Shown: positions 43,359 to 52,428, counted from the first letter of the stretch. The stretch: 64,000 bases of DNA from Trichlorobacter ammonificans (GCF_933509905.1 NZ_OW150024.1:980001-1044000); one strand, 5' to 3'. Numbers and translations: made by a program. Notes: generated by a model not told the origin, from the letters alone.

Positions 43359-44210
43359 ATGACAACAACGGGATGGCGGATACTGCTGCTCGCGCTGATG
43401 GTCGCGGCAACGGGAGTGCTGGCGGGCTGTGGCGCGGGCGGTGGCGGCGGCGGTGCATCAAGCCTTACCATTACGCTGTCGGGTCTCTCGTCGACCACCA
43501 TACAGCCTGGGCAGACGATTACCGGCAGTGTCAAACTGTCGGCAAGTGCTGCGGGGCTGAACGATGTGCAGGTTACCATCAAGACCGACGCTGCAGAGCT
43601 TACCGGTACGGCTGGCCGCACCGACGCGTTGGGAAATGCCATTTTCAACCTGTCGGCAGCGACAAATGCGTCACTGTCGAAAACCGTCAACGTCTGGGCC
43701 GAGCTTGACGGGGTGAGAAGTTCGAATACGCTGCAGGTGAGCCTCAACTCTGTTGCGGAGTCCGTCACCTTCAATCTTTCGGTGACAGATGCCATTCCGG
43801 TTGAACGTACCGTTGATGCCGGTAGTGGCGCAGCAGTGCAGGGGGTCGTTCTTACCGGTAGCAGCATTGAATTCAAGGGGCCGGGCGGCGTCATCCTGCC
43901 CAACCCGCCGCCGGTCACCATTAGCATCGACCGCATTGACAACTGGATGGCCGGCGATCTGGTGACGGTGAATGGGGTTGCGTTTGCGGCAACGTCGCCG
44001 ACCCAGTCTACAACCCTTGCCTTGAGTAACGTCACCAATAAGGCTGATATTCCTATTATTGTCGAAATCCTTTTACCGCCGGCGCCGGCGGCGGGCAGTT
44101 CGACTCCAAACACCTATGCGATCTATTGGCGAGCCACCGCCACTTACAATGGCGTGACCTATACGCGAACGGCCGTTACCTCCGTCAACGGAAAAACGAC
44201 AGGCAAGTAG
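43359..44210 (+). CDS. Ig-like lipoprotein downstream of pilQ
   Basis: 283 aa. Lipoprotein signal with lipobox GVLAGC (Cys near residue 25), a Gly-rich linker, then a bacterial Ig-like domain of Big_1 style (LSGLSSTTIQPGQTITGSVKLSASAAGLNDVQVTI, GNAIFNLSA) and a second beta-rich domain ending TYTRTAVTSVNG. AAGGAG precedes the ATG. It is co-directional with pilMNOPQ, 62 bp after pilQ, and closed by a terminator, so it is probably part of the pilus operon. It may stabilise the secretin or contact the fibre; this is inference. No name is assigned. Confidence 0.75.
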   Translation: MTTTGWRILLLALMVAATGVLAGCGAGGGGGGASSLTITLSGLSSTTIQPGQTITGSVKLSASAAGLNDVQVTIKTDAAELTGTAGRTDALGNAIFNLSAATNASLSKTVNVWAELDGVRSSNTLQVSLNSVAESVTFNLSVTDAIPVERTVDAGSGAAVQGVVLTGSSIEFKGPGGVILPNPPPVTISIDRIDNWMAGDLVTVNGVAFAATSPTQSTTLALSNVTNKADIPIIVEILLPPAPAAGSSTPNTYAIYWRATATYNGVTYTRTAVTSVNGKTTGK

Positions 44211-44221
44211 CATAATCAGGA

Positions 44222-44261
44222 CACAAAAAGGGGGCGCGGCAAGCGCCCCTTTTTTGTGTGT
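44222..44261 (+). terminator. Rho-independent terminator of the pil operon
   Basis: Strong stem ACAAAAAGGGGGCGC / GCGCCCCTTTTTTGTGT (one bulge) with loop GGCAA and an internal T run, 12 nt after the lipoprotein stop. Confidence 0.85.
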
Positions 44262-44407
44262 TCAAAACCACTACCGCTGCGAATGCCGGCCAGCCCGGAT
44301 GCCCTGAAGCCGGAGCGCGTGCCTGGCAATCGTTCAAAGCGGCACGAATGGTCTGTTGCATCCCGCTAGTAGGGTTGACTGCGGGTATGGCGCACACGGA
44401 GGGAGCC

Positions 44408-44430
44408 ATTCGCAGGTCCTGCGAATGGTG
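44408..44430. promoter_or_regulatory. Perfect inverted repeat upstream of rfbB, possible operator
   Basis: CCATTCGCAG-GTC-CTGCGAATGG, a 10-bp perfect dyad with a 3-bp centre about 75 bp upstream of the rfbB ATG. No T tract follows, so it looks like an operator rather than a terminator. The symmetry is seen; the binding protein is unknown. Confidence 0.4.
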
Positions 44431-44501
44431 TCGACTCGTTGCGGGGAGACTGATTGTATGCTACAGTTCATCCCTCGATCTGCTCCCAGGAGAATGCAAC
44501 C

Positions 44502-45581
44502 ATGCCCGCCACAACCTTCACCCCCGCCGCCCTGCTGGTAACCGGCGGTGCCGGCTTCATCGGCTCCAACTTCATCAACCGTTTTCTGGTGCGTAACCCC
44601 GGCTGCCGGGTGGTGAACCTGGACTGCCTGACCTATGCCGGTAACCTGAAGAACCTGACTGCCGTGGAAAACAATCCCGCCTATCGCTTCGTCCGGGGGG
44701 ATATCGGCGATGCCGCCTGCGTGGCCGCGCTCCTTCGGGAGGAGAGGATCGACGCGGTGGTGAACTTTGCCGCCGAGTCCCACGTGGACCGCTCCATTAC
44801 CGGGCCGGAGATTTTCGTGCGGACCAACGTGCTGGGTACCCAGGTGCTGCTGGAGGAGAGCCGCAAACACTGGCAGTCCGGCGCTGTGGCCGATTTCCGC
44901 TTCTACCAGATTTCCACCGACGAGGTGTACGGCTCCCTGGGGGAAACCGGTTTCTTCACCGAGGAGACCCCCCTGGCCGCCAACTCTCCCTATTCGGCCA
45001 GCAAGGCCGGCGCCGACCTGCTGGTGCGGGCTTACCACGAGACCTTCGGCCTGCCGACCCTGATCAGCCGTTGTTCCAACAACTACGGCCCCTATCATTT
45101 TCCGGAGAAACTGATTCCGCTTCTGATCGCCAACATCATCGCCCAAAAGCCGCTACCGGTCTACGGTGACGGCAGCAATGTCCGCGACTGGCTGCATGTG
45201 CGGGATCACGGCGCGGCCATCGAGTGCGTCCTGAAGCAGGCGGTTCCCGGCTCGGTCTACAACATCGGCGGTAATAACGAGTGGAAGAATATCGATATCG
45301 TCAACCTGGTCTGCGACCTGCTGGACGGCAGGCTGGGACGGCAGCCGGGCGAGAATCGGGGCCTGATTACGTTTGTCAAGGACCGCCCCGGCCACGACAA
45401 GCGCTACGCCATTGATGCGTCAAAATTGAAGCGCGAACTGGGCTGGTCCCCTTCCTATACCTTCGAGCAGGGGATTGCCGAGACCATCGACTGGTACCTG
45501 GCCAACCAGGAGTGGGTGGCGGAGGTGACCAGCGGCGCTTACCGCGACTACTACTGCCGGCAGTACGGGGAGGCGGCATGA
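44502..45581 (+). CDS. rfbB: dTDP-glucose 4,6-dehydratase
   Basis: 359-aa SDR enzyme converting dTDP-glucose to dTDP-4-keto-6-deoxyglucose. NAD loop TGGAGFIGSNF, conserved FAAESHVDRSI, catalytic STDEVYGSL and YSASK, then SNNYGPYHFPEKLIPL and NVRDWLHVRDH. The start at 44502 has CAGGAG upstream. It overlaps rfbD by 4 bp. The partner genes rfbA and rfbC are not in this cluster. Confidence 0.96.
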   Translation: MPATTFTPAALLVTGGAGFIGSNFINRFLVRNPGCRVVNLDCLTYAGNLKNLTAVENNPAYRFVRGDIGDAACVAALLREERIDAVVNFAAESHVDRSITGPEIFVRTNVLGTQVLLEESRKHWQSGAVADFRFYQISTDEVYGSLGETGFFTEETPLAANSPYSASKAGADLLVRAYHETFGLPTLISRCSNNYGPYHFPEKLIPLLIANIIAQKPLPVYGDGSNVRDWLHVRDHGAAIECVLKQAVPGSVYNIGGNNEWKNIDIVNLVCDLLDGRLGRQPGENRGLITFVKDRPGHDKRYAIDASKLKRELGWSPSYTFEQGIAETIDWYLANQEWVAEVTSGAYRDYYCRQYGEAA

Positions 45582-46414
45582 TCCTCGTTGTCGGTGGAGG
45601 CGGCATGCTGGGGCGGGACCTGCTCGAACTGCTGGGGGAGCGGGGGCGAGGGGTGGACCTGCCGGAGATCGACATCACCGATCTGCTTTCGGTGCAGCGG
45701 GTGCTGACCACCCTGAAACCGAAGGTTGTGGTGAACTGTGCCGCCTATACCAACGTGGACGGTTGCGAGAGTAACGCCGAAACCGCCATGCAGGTCAATG
45801 GCGAAGGAGTGGCCTTCCTGGCCATGATCAGCCGCGAGATCGGAGCCAAGCTGGTGCAGGTGAGCACCGACTATGTGTTCGATGGCGGCAAGGGAGCTCC
45901 CTGTCTGGAGGATGACCTGCCGCGGCCGCTCAGCGTCTACGGCGAATCGAAACTGGCCGGCGAGTTGAACGCTGATGTCAATCCGGACAACCTGGTGGTG
46001 CGTACCCAGTGGCTCTACGGCCGGCACGGCACCAACTTCGTGGAGACCATGCTGCGTCTGGGGCGGGAAAAGCAGGAGTTGACCGTGGTGGACGACCAGA
46101 TCGGCTCCCCCACCTGGACCGTCGATCTTGCCGCCGGAATCGTCAGCCTGATCGACCGCGACTGCCGCGGGGTCTACCACTGCGTGAACAGCGGCAGCAC
46201 CTCCTGGAACGGTTTTGCCAAGGCGATTTTCGAGGAGGCCGGCATGGCGGTGAAGGTCGCGCCGATGAGTACCGAGCAGTTGAACCGACCGGCACGGCGA
46301 CCGCTCTACTCGGTGCTGGACTGCGGCAAGCTGGCTGCGGATACCGGCTTCACGCCGCGTCCCTGGCGGGAGGCACTGCGACAGTACCTGCTGGTACGGG
46401 AAAAGGAGCGTTAA
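45578..46414 (+). CDS. rfbD: dTDP-4-dehydrorhamnose reductase
   Basis: 278-aa SDR enzyme for the last step to dTDP-L-rhamnose. GGGGMLGRDL nucleotide loop, NCAAYTNVDGCE, STDYVFDG, YGESKLAGE (YxxxK) and RTQWLYG are diagnostic. ATGA overlap with rfbB. Confidence 0.96.
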   Translation: MILVVGGGGMLGRDLLELLGERGRGVDLPEIDITDLLSVQRVLTTLKPKVVVNCAAYTNVDGCESNAETAMQVNGEGVAFLAMISREIGAKLVQVSTDYVFDGGKGAPCLEDDLPRPLSVYGESKLAGELNADVNPDNLVVRTQWLYGRHGTNFVETMLRLGREKQELTVVDDQIGSPTWTVDLAAGIVSLIDRDCRGVYHCVNSGSTSWNGFAKAIFEEAGMAVKVAPMSTEQLNRPARRPLYSVLDCGKLAADTGFTPRPWREALRQYLLVREKER

Positions 46415-46418
46415 GGTC

Positions 46419-46790
46419 ATGAGTTTTGAATTCGGTGAGCGCCCCTGGGGCACCTATACCGTGCTGGACCAGGGGAGTCACTACAAGATCAAGCGGATTG
46501 AAGTGCTGCCGGGGCAGCGCCTTTCCTTGCAGAAACATCATCACCGCAGCGAACACTGGATCGTGGTCTCCGGTACGGCGCTGGTGACCCGTGGCGAGGA
46601 GCAGGCCGTCGTCAACGTCAATGAATCCACCTTCATTCCGATCGGCGAGACCCATCGACTGGAAAACCCCGGCAAGATACCGCTGGTGATCATTGAAGTG
46701 CAGAGCGGCGAGTACCTCGGCGAGGATGATATCGTCCGCTTTCAGGACGACTACCGGCGCAGTGGCGAGGAGGCGGCATGTATGTTGTAA
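46419..46790 (+). CDS. Stand-alone mannose-6-phosphate isomerase type II cupin
   Basis: 123 aa matching the C-terminal isomerase half of bifunctional ManC/AlgA proteins: ERPWGTYTVLDQG, KIKRIEVLPGQRLSLQKHHHRSEHW (cupin metal His), VVSGTALVTRG, FIPIGETHRLENPG, IIEVQSGEYLGEDDIVRFQDDY. It would interconvert fructose-6-P and mannose-6-P. It overlaps manC by 13 bp. Confidence 0.88.
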   Translation: MSFEFGERPWGTYTVLDQGSHYKIKRIEVLPGQRLSLQKHHHRSEHWIVVSGTALVTRGEEQAVVNVNESTFIPIGETHRLENPGKIPLVIIEVQSGEYLGEDDIVRFQDDYRRSGEEAACML

Positions 46791-47857
46791 TCCTGGCCGG
46801 CGGCTCCGGCACCCGCTTCTGGCCGCTTTCACGCAAAACCCGGCCCAAACAGCTCATTTCGGTGCTGGACGGCCCCACCATGTTGCAGCGTACGGTGGAG
46901 CGAATACTGCCGCTGCAGCCGAAACGGGTCCTGGTGGTGACCAATCGCCTCCAGGCCGCGGAAACGGAACAGCAGCTCGCCCGCTACCGTTCGCTGGTGC
47001 CGGTGGACGTGATCGCCGAGCCGGTGGGGCGCAATACCGCGCCGGCGGTGGGGCTGGCGGCGGCCATCATCGCCGCCCACGACCCGGAAGGGATCATGGC
47101 AGTGCTGCCCGCCGACCACTACATCCGTGACGACCAGGGGCTGTGCCGGGTGCTGGCCAACGCCGCCCAGACGGCGAGGAACGGCTGGCTGGTAACCCTG
47201 GGGATCGTTCCCACGGCTCCGGAGACCGGCTACGGCTACCTGGAGGCCGATACCTCCCTGCGGGGGGACGGTCCGTTTCCGGTCAGCCGTTTCGTGGAGA
47301 AGCCGGACCATGCCACGGCGCTCTCCTACCTGGAGTCCGGTCGCTTTTTCTGGAACAGCGGCATGTTCGTCTGGCGGGCCGATACCATTCTTGCCGAGAT
47401 CGGCCGGCACATGCCGGAGCTGGCGGAACGGCTCGATACCCTGGATTTTTCCGGTGATGTCTGGGAGTTGTCCGACCTGGACGGCCAGATTGCCGGAATC
47501 TACGGGGCGATCGGCGGGCAGTCCATCGATTACGGCGTGATGGAGCGGTCCGATCGGGTACAGATGTGGCCCGCCGATATCGGCTGGAGCGACCTGGGCA
47601 GTTGGTCGGCTCTGCCGGAAGTCCTGGAGATGGATGACAACGGAGCCGTTGCGGTGAACAGTCTCGCCCACCTGGCCATTGACAGCAGCGGCTGCATTGT
47701 GTCCGGCAACGGCGGGGTGGTGGCCACCATCGGCGTTGACAACCTGGTTGTGGTTTCCACCGGCGATGCGGTCCTGGTCTGTCCCCGGGAGCGGGCGCAG
47801 GAGGTGCGGCAGGTAGTTGAGGAGCTTGAGCGCAGGAAGATGACGCAGTATCTCTGA
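46778..47857 (+). CDS. manC: Mannose-1-phosphate guanylyltransferase
   Basis: 359-aa GDP-mannose pyrophosphorylase. Start MYVVILAGGSGTRFWPLSR with the signature loop, EPVGRNTAPAVGLAA, LPADHYI, FVEKPDHATA, FWNSGMFVWRA, DIGWSDLGSW. It ends soon after the left-handed beta-helix region, lacking the isomerase cupin that the overlapping upstream gene supplies separately. Makes GDP-mannose for surface polysaccharide. Confidence 0.94.
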   Translation: MYVVILAGGSGTRFWPLSRKTRPKQLISVLDGPTMLQRTVERILPLQPKRVLVVTNRLQAAETEQQLARYRSLVPVDVIAEPVGRNTAPAVGLAAAIIAAHDPEGIMAVLPADHYIRDDQGLCRVLANAAQTARNGWLVTLGIVPTAPETGYGYLEADTSLRGDGPFPVSRFVEKPDHATALSYLESGRFFWNSGMFVWRADTILAEIGRHMPELAERLDTLDFSGDVWELSDLDGQIAGIYGAIGGQSIDYGVMERSDRVQMWPADIGWSDLGSWSALPEVLEMDDNGAVAVNSLAHLAIDSSGCIVSGNGGVVATIGVDNLVVVSTGDAVLVCPRERAQEVRQVVEELERRKMTQYL

Positions 47858-47882
47858 TGCTGCTGTTCCGCAGGTGATGGTT

Positions 47883-49019
47883 ATGGAAAACGAGAATACC
47901 TATTTCGCTCCGGCCGGCAGGGCCTCCGACGATACGCTGGATGCGGAGCGCCGTGCCATTGCCCAGGCGGCGTTCATTGAGGCACTGATGCAGGCCATGC
48001 CTGATTTCGTGATGGTGCTGAACGAGCAGCGTCAGATTATTGCCGCGAACCAGCGGATCATGGCCGCATTCGGCGTCGACGATCCGGCCGGCCTGATCGG
48101 CAAGCGGCCCGGCGAGGCGCTGGACTGCATCCATGCCGGCGAGGGGCCGGACGGCTGCGGCACCGGGGCCAACTGCGCGGTCTGCGGCGCGGTGCTGGCG
48201 ATTCTGGAAAGCCAGGAAAGCGGTGTCCAGGCATGCGGCGAATGCCGGGTAGTCCTCTGCAAGAATGGCGGTACCGCCCTTGATCTGGAAGCGGTGGCTA
48301 CACCGCTTGAAGTGGCCGACATGCCGCTGACGGTCTTCGCCCTGCGGGACATCAGCTCCGACAAGCGCCGTCAGGTGCTGGAGCGGGTCTTTTTTCACGA
48401 TATCATCAACACCGCCGGCGGAATCCGGGGCGTGGCATCAATACTTCACGAAGATCCGTACCTGCCGCCCCAGAAACAGGATACCTATAAAGAATGGCTG
48501 GTGAACCTGTCGGACAACCTGGTTGAGGAGATCACCCACCAGCGACGGCTGCTGGCGGCAGAGCGGGGGGAGTACCTGGTGCAGCGCCAGACCACCGACC
48601 TGGCCGGACTGCTGACGGATGTCTTTCAGGTGTATGAGCATCATGCCCGGACGCCGGGCCGCCGTCTGGTGCTGGAACCGGTTCCCCCCTGCACCTTGCA
48701 GACGGACCAGCCGATCCTGCGGCGGATCGTGGGCAACATGGTGCTGAACGCCCTGGAGGCCACCCCCCCGGGCGGCACGGTGCTGATGCGTGCCCTGGCG
48801 GAGGAACAGCAGGTTCGGGTTGAGGTGGAAAACAGCGGTGAAATCCCTCCTGATATCCAGCGATCCCTGTTCAAGCGTTCCTTCAGTACCAAGGCCGATA
48901 GCGGCCGGGGAATCGGGACCTACAGCATGAAACTGTTCGGTGAGCGCTACCTGGGCGGTACGGTAGGGTTTGACAGTCGGGACGGCCGCACAATCTTTTA
49001 TATCGAACTGGCTCGTTGA
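47883..49019 (+). CDS. PAS-domain histidine kinase with Cys-rich motif
   Basis: 378-aa soluble sensor kinase; no membrane segment seen. Residues about 30-165 are a PAS domain ([20 protein letters not shown]) with a Cys-rich insert: [23 protein letters not shown] and [10 protein letters not shown], seven Cys in about 50 residues. The dimerisation helix has [19 protein letters not shown] (phospho-His in HDIIN). The ATPase domain has an N box in [17 protein letters not shown] and [10 protein letters not shown]. The Cys set could bind a metal, FeS cluster or haem, or sense redox; this is inference. No receiver is fused and no response regulator is adjacent. Start could be 47877 or 47883. Confidence 0.82.
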   Translation: MENENTYFAPAGRASDDTLDAERRAIAQAAFIEALMQAMPDFVMVLNEQRQIIAANQRIMAAFGVDDPAGLIGKRPGEALDCIHAGEGPDGCGTGANCAVCGAVLAILESQESGVQACGECRVVLCKNGGTALDLEAVATPLEVADMPLTVFALRDISSDKRRQVLERVFFHDIINTAGGIRGVASILHEDPYLPPQKQDTYKEWLVNLSDNLVEEITHQRRLLAAERGEYLVQRQTTDLAGLLTDVFQVYEHHARTPGRRLVLEPVPPCTLQTDQPILRRIVGNMVLNALEATPPGGTVLMRALAEEQQVRVEVENSGEIPPDIQRSLFKRSFSTKADSGRGIGTYSMKLFGERYLGGTVGFDSRDGRTIFYIELAR

Positions 49020-49052
49020 CACCCCTTCCCTTCCAGGGGGAAGGGGTGTTTG
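49019..49052 (+). terminator. Hairpin between kinase and bioF
   Basis: Perfect 12-bp stem ACACCCCTTCCC / GGGAAGGGGTGT starting at the kinase stop codon, followed by only a short T run. Probable terminator separating the kinase from the bio operon. Confidence 0.6.
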
Positions 49053-49101
49053 CGGCACGCATTGTCAACCTGGTCAGTCTGATGGGTTGACGGGAGACGG
49101 C

Positions 49102-50280
49102 ATGACTCCGGAAGCAATCATTCGACAACGGACCGAAGACCTGGTTGAACGGGGGCTGTTCCGCTCCATCAGGAGCATCGCCGGCACCGGCCCCCTGGTC
49201 GAGCTGGACGGGCGACAGGTGCTGTTGCTCTGCTCCAATAATTACCTGGGCCTGGCGGAGCATTCCGCCCTGAAACGGGCCGCAGCCACCGCCGCCGAGC
49301 AGGCAGGCGCCTCAAGCGGAGCCTCCCGGCTGGTTTCCGGCAGTACCTCCCTTCATGACCGCCTTGAGGCGGCAGTGGCCGATTGGAAGGGAACCGAGGC
49401 GGCTCTTCTGTTCAACAGCGGCTACGCCGCCAATACCGGCATCATTGCGGCCCTGGCCGGGCGGGGGGACACGGTCTTCTCCGATCGCCTGAACCATGCC
49501 AGTATCATCGACGGCGTGCTGCTCTCCGGTGCCCGGCTGGTCCGCTATCCCCACAACGATGTGGACGCGCTGGAACGGCTCCTGACACGTCAGACAGGCA
49601 GCGGGCTGCGCCTGATCGTCACCGACGGCGTTTTCAGCATGGACGGCGATCTGGCGCCGTTGCGGCAGCTGGCGGAATGCGCCCGGCGTCATAACGCGCT
49701 GCTGATGGTGGACGATGCCCACGGCGGCGGTGTCCTGGGACAGGAGGGGCGGGGGAGTTGCAACCTGCTGGGGGTGGCGGAGGAGGTCCAGCTGCTGATG
49801 GGGACCTTCGGCAAGGCGCTGGGCAGCTTCGGCGCCTATGTGGCCACCAGCCGGCTGCTGCGGGACTACCTGGTCAACCGCGCCCGCTCCCTGGTGTTCT
49901 CCACCTCGCTCCCGCCGGCGGTGCCGGCGGCGTCGCTGGCGGCGGTACACCTGGTCAGGAGTGCGGAGGGAGCGAACCTGCGCCAGCGGCTTGCCGACAA
50001 TACCGCCCTGTTCCGCGCTCTGCTGCGGGACGAGGGGTTCACGGTTCCGGACGATCCCACGCCGATCGTCCCGCTGGTCGTGGGCGATCCGCTGACCACC
50101 ATGACCTTCTCGGCCCGCCTACTTGAGCGGAACATCCTGGTGCAGGGAATTCGTCCCCCCACGGTGCCCCAGGGAACCAGCCGGCTGCGCTGTACGGTGA
50201 TGGCGACCCACGAGCAGGAGGACCTGCGCCGGGCCGCTGCCGAGATCGGCCAGGTCGGCCGCGGACTGGGGGTGCTCTGA
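49102..50280 (+). CDS. bioF: 8-amino-7-oxononanoate synthase
   Basis: 392-aa PLP enzyme condensing pimeloyl-ACP (or -CoA) with alanine in biotin synthesis. [45 protein letters not shown] and the PLP-Lys motif [13 protein letters not shown] are present. Starts 82 bp after the kinase; its stop shares one base with the bioH start (TGATG). Confidence 0.94.
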   Translation: MTPEAIIRQRTEDLVERGLFRSIRSIAGTGPLVELDGRQVLLLCSNNYLGLAEHSALKRAAATAAEQAGASSGASRLVSGSTSLHDRLEAAVADWKGTEAALLFNSGYAANTGIIAALAGRGDTVFSDRLNHASIIDGVLLSGARLVRYPHNDVDALERLLTRQTGSGLRLIVTDGVFSMDGDLAPLRQLAECARRHNALLMVDDAHGGGVLGQEGRGSCNLLGVAEEVQLLMGTFGKALGSFGAYVATSRLLRDYLVNRARSLVFSTSLPPAVPAASLAAVHLVRSAEGANLRQRLADNTALFRALLRDEGFTVPDDPTPIVPLVVGDPLTTMTFSARLLERNILVQGIRPPTVPQGTSRLRCTVMATHEQEDLRRAAAEIGQVGRGLGVL

Positions 50281-51095
50281 TGCCGCTGGCCCCACAGGGA
50301 ATCAACTACCGGGACGAGGGGGCAGGGGCGCCCGTGCTGCTGGTGCACGGCTGGTGCATGTCGTCGGCAGTCTGGGAGCTGCAGCGCTCCGCTCTTTGTC
50401 GTGCCCACCGGATGATCGCTCCCGATCTGCGGGGACACGGCGCCTCCGTCATGCCGCCGACGGGGATCGGCGGATTTGCCGGCTATGCCGACGATATCGC
50501 GTGCCTGGTTGAACATCTGGACCTGCGGGACATGACCCTGGTGGGCTGGTCCCTGGGCGCGCAGGTGCTGCTCAGGGCGTATCCCCGCCTGCGGGAACGG
50601 ACTGCCGGGCTGGTACTGGTGGGAGCAACGCCCCGTTTTACCGCTGCAGCGCACTTTCCCTGGGGACTGCATCCCGACGAGGCGCGGGGGATGGCGCTGA
50701 AGGTGCGCCGCAGTCTCAACCGGGCGCTGGAGGGATTCCGGGGGCGCATGTTCACCGACGATGAGCTGAACGCCCCGGAGGCGGCGGACCGGGTGGCGGC
50801 GGTTCTGGCATCGGTGCTGCCCCCGTCCACGGCGGCGGCACTGGATGGCCTGGAGGCGTTAATGGAGGAAGAACTGTTGGCAGAGGCGCGCCGGGTCGAC
50901 TGTCCGACCCTGATCATGCACGGCGACCGGGACCGGATCTGTCGGCCGGAGGCGGGACGCTGGCTGGCCGATGCGATTCCCGGCAGTGAACTGGTGTGGT
51001 ACGAAGGTTGCGGCCATGCACCGTTTTTGTCCCGGCCAGAGCGCTTCAACGCCGACCTGCTGCGTTTTATGGAGAGCCTCCATGCCGGCCATTGA
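50280..51095 (+). CDS. bioH: Pimeloyl-ACP methyl ester carboxylesterase
   Basis: 271-aa alpha/beta hydrolase. Oxyanion region LLVHGWCMSSAVW, nucleophile elbow GWSLGAQ, acid in MHGDRDRIC, and catalytic His in GCGHAPFLSRPE. Its position between bioF and bioC makes it the esterase that removes the methyl group from pimeloyl-ACP methyl ester. Overlaps bioC by 14 bp. Confidence 0.92.
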   Translation: MPLAPQGINYRDEGAGAPVLLVHGWCMSSAVWELQRSALCRAHRMIAPDLRGHGASVMPPTGIGGFAGYADDIACLVEHLDLRDMTLVGWSLGAQVLLRAYPRLRERTAGLVLVGATPRFTAAAHFPWGLHPDEARGMALKVRRSLNRALEGFRGRMFTDDELNAPEAADRVAAVLASVLPPSTAAALDGLEALMEEELLAEARRVDCPTLIMHGDRDRICRPEAGRWLADAIPGSELVWYEGCGHAPFLSRPERFNADLLRFMESLHAGH

Positions 51096-51891
51096 TCGCA
51101 GCCGGGTGCGTCATTCCTTTCAGCGGGGAGCGAGCCTGTACGATCACCTGACACCGTTGCAGCAGCGGGTGGTGGAGCAGGTGCTGCACCGGTTGCCCGA
51201 TGCACCGCTCGCTGCGCCGGTGCTGGACATCGGGTGCGGTACCGGCCGGCTGCTTGCCGGTCTGGTGCAGCGCTATCCGTCGGCCCCGGTGGTGGGACTG
51301 GATTTGGCCTTTGCCATGCTCCGGCAGGCCCGCCCGCGTGTCGGTGGCCGGGCGTTGCTGCTGCAGGGCGATGCCGAACGGCTTCCGTTTCGCGGCGGTT
51401 CCTTTGCCCTGATTGTGTCCAGTTCCACCTTTCAGTGGTGTGACGATCTCGACGCCTGTTTCCGCGAGGTGTATCGCTGTTTGCGGCCGGGAGGCCGCTT
51501 CAGTTTTGCCCTGTTCGGCGCGGGAACGTTTCAGGAGTTGCGTGAGTGCTGGCGTGATGCCCGCTCAGCGTACGGGATTGCGGACAGGGTTGGTGCCGAC
51601 GGCACCCACCGCTTTCATACGGAAGCGCAGGTTCGTGCCGCGCTGGAACGCCAGCAGTTCGGACACGTGGTGGTGGAGAGCCTGCTGGAACGGGAGTGGT
51701 ACCCCGATGTGGCCCACTTGCTGCAATCGGTCAAGCGTATCGGTGCGGGAAGCTCTCGTCCTCCGGCCGGCGGCGGCCTGGGCTGGCGACGGGTACTGCA
51801 CCGTATGGCGACGTACTACACGGAACGCTATGGCACTACCGGCGGGGTGCCGGCGTCCTACGAGGTCATCCATGGAGAGGGGAGGCGCTGA
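51082..51891 (+). CDS. bioC: Malonyl-ACP O-methyltransferase
   Basis: 269-aa SAM methyltransferase that starts pimelate synthesis by methylating malonyl-ACP. N-terminal VRHSFQRGASLYDHLTPLQQRV (BioC-type), SAM motif VLDIGCGTGRLLA, DAERLPF, and the BioC mark SSSTFQWCDDL. The end lies 1 bp from the convergent ArsR-type gene. bioA, bioD and bioB are not nearby. Confidence 0.93.
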   Translation: MPAIDRSRVRHSFQRGASLYDHLTPLQQRVVEQVLHRLPDAPLAAPVLDIGCGTGRLLAGLVQRYPSAPVVGLDLAFAMLRQARPRVGGRALLLQGDAERLPFRGGSFALIVSSSTFQWCDDLDACFREVYRCLRPGGRFSFALFGAGTFQELRECWRDARSAYGIADRVGADGTHRFHTEAQVRAALERQQFGHVVVESLLEREWYPDVAHLLQSVKRIGAGSSRPPAGGGLGWRRVLHRMATYYTERYGTTGGVPASYEVIHGEGRR

Positions 51892-51892
51892 C

Positions 51893-52180
51893 TCATCCTT
51901 CCATCAGCGAGGCGATCAGTTTGCGTGCCAGTGGGTGAATCACGCTGTAGTGAACCTCCACGCCGTCACGCTTGCCTTCGATGATGCCCTTGTTCTTCAG
52001 CAGGGCCAGGTGCTGTGATACCGTGGCTTGGGGCAGTTGCAGGCATTCCCAGATATGTTTGACATTGCATTCGTTGGTGCAGAGACCGGCGACGATCTTC
52101 AGCCGTATCGGATGTCCCAGAACCTTCAGGATCTCCGCCTCTGTGGAAAAATTTCTTGTTTTGTCAAATTTATCAAGCAT
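51893..52180 (-). CDS. ArsR-family winged-helix repressor
   Basis: 95 aa: wing-helix protein with LKVLGHPIRLKIVAGLCTNECNVKHIWECLQLPQATVSQHLALLKNKGII, then the wing GKRDGVEVHYSV. ArsR/SmtB proteins are dimeric repressors released by metals or redox change. Cys residues in GLCTNECNVKHIWEC, around the usual alpha-3 metal site, suggest a thiol or metal sensor. The ATG at 52180 with GGAG upstream is preferred over a TTG eight codons earlier. No obvious target gene is adjacent besides itself; bioC is convergent. Confidence 0.88.
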   Translation of the reverse strand: MLDKFDKTRNFSTEAEILKVLGHPIRLKIVAGLCTNECNVKHIWECLQLPQATVSQHLALLKNKGIIEGKRDGVEVHYSVIHPLARKLIASLMEG

Positions 52181-52205
52181 TTGTTCGCTCCGGACGATTT
52201 TCAAA

Positions 52206-52235
52206 AACTATATATATAAATAGTTATCGTGTCAA
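52206..52235 (-). promoter_or_regulatory. ArsR promoter with overlapping operator dyad
   Basis: On the minus strand, TTGACA (52235-52230), 17-bp spacer, TATAGT (52212-52207): near-perfect sigma-70 boxes. The dyad AACTAT-N8-ATAGTT (52206-52225) covers the -10 and spacer, the usual place and base composition of ArsR operators. This implies autorepression. Confidence 0.7.
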
Positions 52236-52331
52236 TACGCTTGCTCAAACCGTGTTTCATCGTTCCGGCCATGGCATCAGTTCTTGCCGGAGCGGCGTGT
52301 TTGGTGTATTTTTCAGGCCGCTTCCATTCCG

Positions 52332-52418
52332 GCGGGCATGGTGGAATTGGTAGACACAAGGGACTTAAAATCCCTCGGCCGCAAGGCTGTGCCGGTTCGA
52401 CCCCGGCTGCCCGCACCA
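52332..52418 (+). tRNA. tRNA-Leu (anticodon UAA)
   Basis: 87 nt with encoded CCA and a long variable arm. Acceptor GCGGGCA/TGCCCGC, D-arm TGGTAGACAC, anticodon stem AGGGA/TCCCT with loop CTTAAAA (anticodon TAA), T loop TTCGACC. Class II structure confirms Leu. Confidence 0.96.
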
Positions 52419-52428
52419 CGCACCCCCT

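Noticed and set aside
44262-44400. Small coding gene between the pil terminator and rfbB
   Set aside because: No frame with a start, ribosome site and protein-like composition was found; only the dyad is notable.
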